Below, piece after piece: positions 62,901 through 64,000 of a stretch of DNA of 64,000 nucleotides. The DNA is from Chitinophaga sp. (GTDB lineage Bacteria > Bacteroidota > Bacteroidia > Chitinophagales > Chitinophagaceae). The notes beneath the pieces were generated by a model. That model made no database searches, was not told where the DNA came from, and worked only from the letters and a program-made list of their open reading frames with translations. Position 1 is the stretch's first letter. Each line of letters begins with the position of its first letter. The position numbers and the translations under genes were made by a program. Location: the NCBI RefSeq assembly GCF_019236475.1, contig NZ_JAFAIX010000012.1, positions 248,001 through 312,000 of the forward strand, written 5' to 3'.

Positions 62901-63352
62901 CCAGTACCGGCAGGCAATGGCTGTACAGCTACATCACATCTGCTGATCAGGTCTTCGATCATACCTTCCAGTCCCATATGACGGCCATCATCCGGAGAAT
63001 AAAGGCGTGCGATGCCATAGGCATGCAGTTCGTCTAATTCAGTTGGCAGAATGGTTCCACCACCGCCACCGAATATTTTTATATGACCACACCCCTTTTC
63101 TTTCAAGAGGTCGAACATGTATTTGAAGAACTCCACATGCCCGCCCTGGTAGGACGTAACGGCAATACCCTGCGCATCTTCCTGGATGGCACAATCTACA
63201 ATTTCCGCTGCAGAGCGGTTATGCCCCAGGTGAATCACCTCTGCTCCTTTTGCCTGCATTATACGGCGCATAATGTTGATAGCAGCATCATGACCATCGA
63301 ATAAGGCGGCCGCTGTTACTATGCGAACCTTGTTTTTTGGTGTATACGACAT
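59951..63352 (-). CDS. icmF: Fused isobutyryl-CoA mutase / G-protein chaperone
   Basis: The start at 63352 gives 1133 residues; the frame extends 31 codons further without family similarity. Residues 10-140 are a B12-binding domain (D-G-H-D-A-A at 19-24). Residues about 205-430 are the MeaI-type GTPase (G-T-G-G-A-G-K-S at 217-224, D-P-S-K-K-K-T-G-G-A-L-L-G-D). The rest is the mutase TIM barrel (G-E-G-G-P-E-R-T-N-K-R-F region). This domain order defines IcmF, which interconverts isobutyryl- and n-butyryl-CoA (and sometimes pivalyl/isovaleryl-CoA) using adenosylcobalamin. It needs the cofactor made by the B12 salvage operon at the left end of the window. Confidence 0.93.
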   Translation of the reverse strand: MSYTPKNKVRIVTAAALFDGHDAAINIMRRIMQAKGAEVIHLGHNRSAAEIVDCAIQEDAQGIAVTSYQGGHVEFFKYMFDLLKEKGCGHIKIFGGGGGTILPTELDELHAYGIARLYSPDDGRHMGLEGMIEDLISRCDVAVQPLPAGTGGEDTAQLKKDKNPKIIARAISLAENDIPVAMLSGMKTRKAVTVAADGAQITTTPDTDNIPVLGITGTGGAGKSSVTDELVRRFLNRFTDRSVAVISVDPSKKKTGGALLGDRIRMNAIHHPRAYMRSLATRESDKAISEHIQEAIDICKTAAFDFIILETSGIGQSDTAITDYCDVSLYVMTPEYGAASQLEKINMLDYADVIAINKFDKAGALDALHDVRKQYKRNHNLWTAKDEELPVVGSIASQFNDAGINLLFERVMEKVIEKSGVSFGSLEHESVKATTTKSQIIPPARVRYLAEISEAIGDYSKWVDEQCKLATQLYQIEGVMKLQLDADKLGTLQDIKSSLEAQLHPECKSLITEWPAIVKKYTADFYEFQVRDKVIKLPLYAESLSHSRIPKVSLPKYSDWGDILRWQLTENLPGEFPYAAGVFPLKREGEDPTRMFAGEGGPERTNKRFHYVSLDQPAKRLSTAFDSVTLYGEDPAIRPDIYGKIGNSGVSIATVDDAKKLYSGFDLCDAKTSVSMTINGPAPILLAFFMNAAIDQQCEKYIRENGLTEKVQAIIKDKFKDHPLPHYNGDLPAGNDGLGLALLGISGEEVLDKEVYEKIKAHALSTVRGTVQADILKEDQAQNTCIFSTEFALKLMGDVQEYFIHQKVRNFYSVSISGYHIAEAGANPITQLAFTLANGFTYVEYYLSRGMNIDDFAPNLSFFFSNGMDPEYAVIGRVARRIWAKAIKYKYKGNDRSQKLKYHIQTSGRSLHAQEIDFNDIRTTLQALYAIYDNCNSLHTNAYDEAITTPTEESVRRAMAIQLIINRELGTAKNENPIQGSFFIEELTDLVEEAVLAEFERITERGGVLGAMERMYQRNKIQEESLYYESLKHTGEYPIVGVNTFLNKNGSPTVIPAEVIRSTTEEKEFQINTLEAFQHRHQAKREAALKQLKQVAVNNGNLFAELMETVKHCSLGEITHALYEVGGQYRRNM

Positions 63353-64000
63353 ATAGAATTCTGATTTTACCCACACCGGCTGGTGCGATCTGCAATTTAC
63401 GTTTTCTTTTGCTCGTAAATCGCGTAGGGATGCGGAACCAGACAAACTTTGCCGATTTTTCAGCTATGGAGGGGATGTATAGAAAATCGGTGAAGAAAAG
63501 CCCTGTTTCATTAAATTTTTTTCGGCAAAAAAATTCCCTTGCACGAGCTGTACAAGGGAAATTACATTTTAAAGCACCAGGCAAAAATGCAAAGCGGCCT
63601 TATTGTTTCATAACGTGGAATTATAAAATCAACTATAGAAAAAATTTAATTTGATATTTTTTGTTATTGAAAGCTTAGTAAGACAGATTAATCCTGAATA
63701 ACAAGTCAGATACAAGGTCTTCTACATACTGGTCATTTACTTCGATGCTTATCAATTTTCTCTTTCGGCAAAGGCATCATTCAATAGATGCTTTCAAGGA
63801 TGTGTATATCTTACACAATCTTAATTAAATTTTTGTTAAAAACAAAGTTTTTTAAACCTTTTTTGGAAAATAAAACGGTGATTGGAATAATAAGTGTAAA
63901 AAGAACCTCTAATCCTTTACAGTAAAGGATTTCAAGGAGTTATATTTTAACAGAAATGGTGAAGAATTAACGATTTGCGAGATAAAAAACTATCAGGGCC
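63353..64000. other. Gene-free stretch upstream of icmF
   Basis: No clear gene. It contains a hairpin (CCGATTTTTC / GAAAATCGG near 63453-63490), a minus-strand terminator (63527-63561) and a 26-codon minus-strand frame without ATG (63675-63755). No cobalamin riboswitch consensus was recognised despite the B12-dependent gene downstream. Confidence 0.5.
63527..63561 (-). terminator. Minus-strand terminator 175 bases upstream of icmF
   Basis: TTCCCTTG and CAAGGGAA with an 11-base loop; seven T residues follow on the minus strand. It ends an unseen transcript from beyond 63560 or acts as an attenuator for icmF. Confidence 0.7.

Noticed and set aside
63353..63480. Cobalamin riboswitch upstream of icmF
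   Set aside because: Looked for the conserved core elements on the minus strand; none recognised.

Overview
The window looks like a chromosomal segment of a Bacteroidota bacterium, most likely Chitinophagaceae (Chitinophaga-like). The grounds are a SusC/SusD pair, many TonB-type outer-membrane proteins, lipoproteins of the Bacteroidota type, promoters of the TTTG / TAnnTTTG kind (clearest before the tRNA), a fused IcmF mutase and a RemB/Wzi-like barrel protein. No database search was possible, so family names come from motif recognition. Where a start was moved from the longest reading frame, the reason is given in the entry.

Layout. (1) 1-5487, plus strand: a vitamin B12 capture and salvage operon (TonB receptor end, DUF6580-like membrane protein, BtuG-like surface propeller, cobU, cobT, cobS, cobC), followed by tatA. 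(2) 5912-13601: a DUF5690 MFS carrier, a SusC/SusD pair, an XRE-cupin regulator and a MarC protein. The carrier and the susCD promoters share an 11-bp-period direct-repeat operator resembling a Pho box. (3) 13607-16573: tRNA-Arg(CCG) with promoter and terminator, a gene desert, an orphan small protein and an ABC-F ATPase. (4) 16813-44123, minus strand: a surface-polysaccharide locus of about 27 kb. It has export and chain-length genes, Wzx and Wzy, four glycosyltransferases, a CDP-3,6-dideoxyhexose set with a YerE-like TPP enzyme (probable branched-chain sugar), GDP-heptose genes, GDP-fucose genes, a UDP-GlcNAc 2-epimerase, and an unusual ACP / KASIII / GNAT / polysaccharide-deacetylase group. 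An ECF sigma factor is divergent from it. (5) 45147-49098: a sterol-desaturase-family protein, RtcB RNA ligase and an AAA+ ATPase. (6) 49099-58129: two DUF3857/transglutaminase-like proteins, DinB, a PA0069-like radical SAM enzyme and a membrane-anchored MutS-like ATPase. (7) 58223-63352: a Tat-exported GH125 alpha-mannosidase and the B12-dependent fused mutase IcmF. The last approximately 650 bases hold no clear gene.

The least explained material is in two intergenic stretches (49099-49794 and 54642-55199). Each carries a promoter-like sequence, a short reading frame, an intrinsic terminator, a second small reading frame that starts right after that terminator, and another terminator. The second frames (45 and 43 codons) are homologous, with Cys25 and Trp27 at identical positions followed by D-x-F-A-L-K. 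They appear to be a small-protein family with a conserved terminator-preceded layout. The shared Pho-box-like promoters and the YerE-like sugar pathway are the other leading observations.

Functional links: B12 salvage at the left end can feed IcmF at the right end; TatA fits with the twin-arginine leader on GH125; the SusCD pair and DUF5690 carrier are probably co-regulated, possibly by phosphate limitation.
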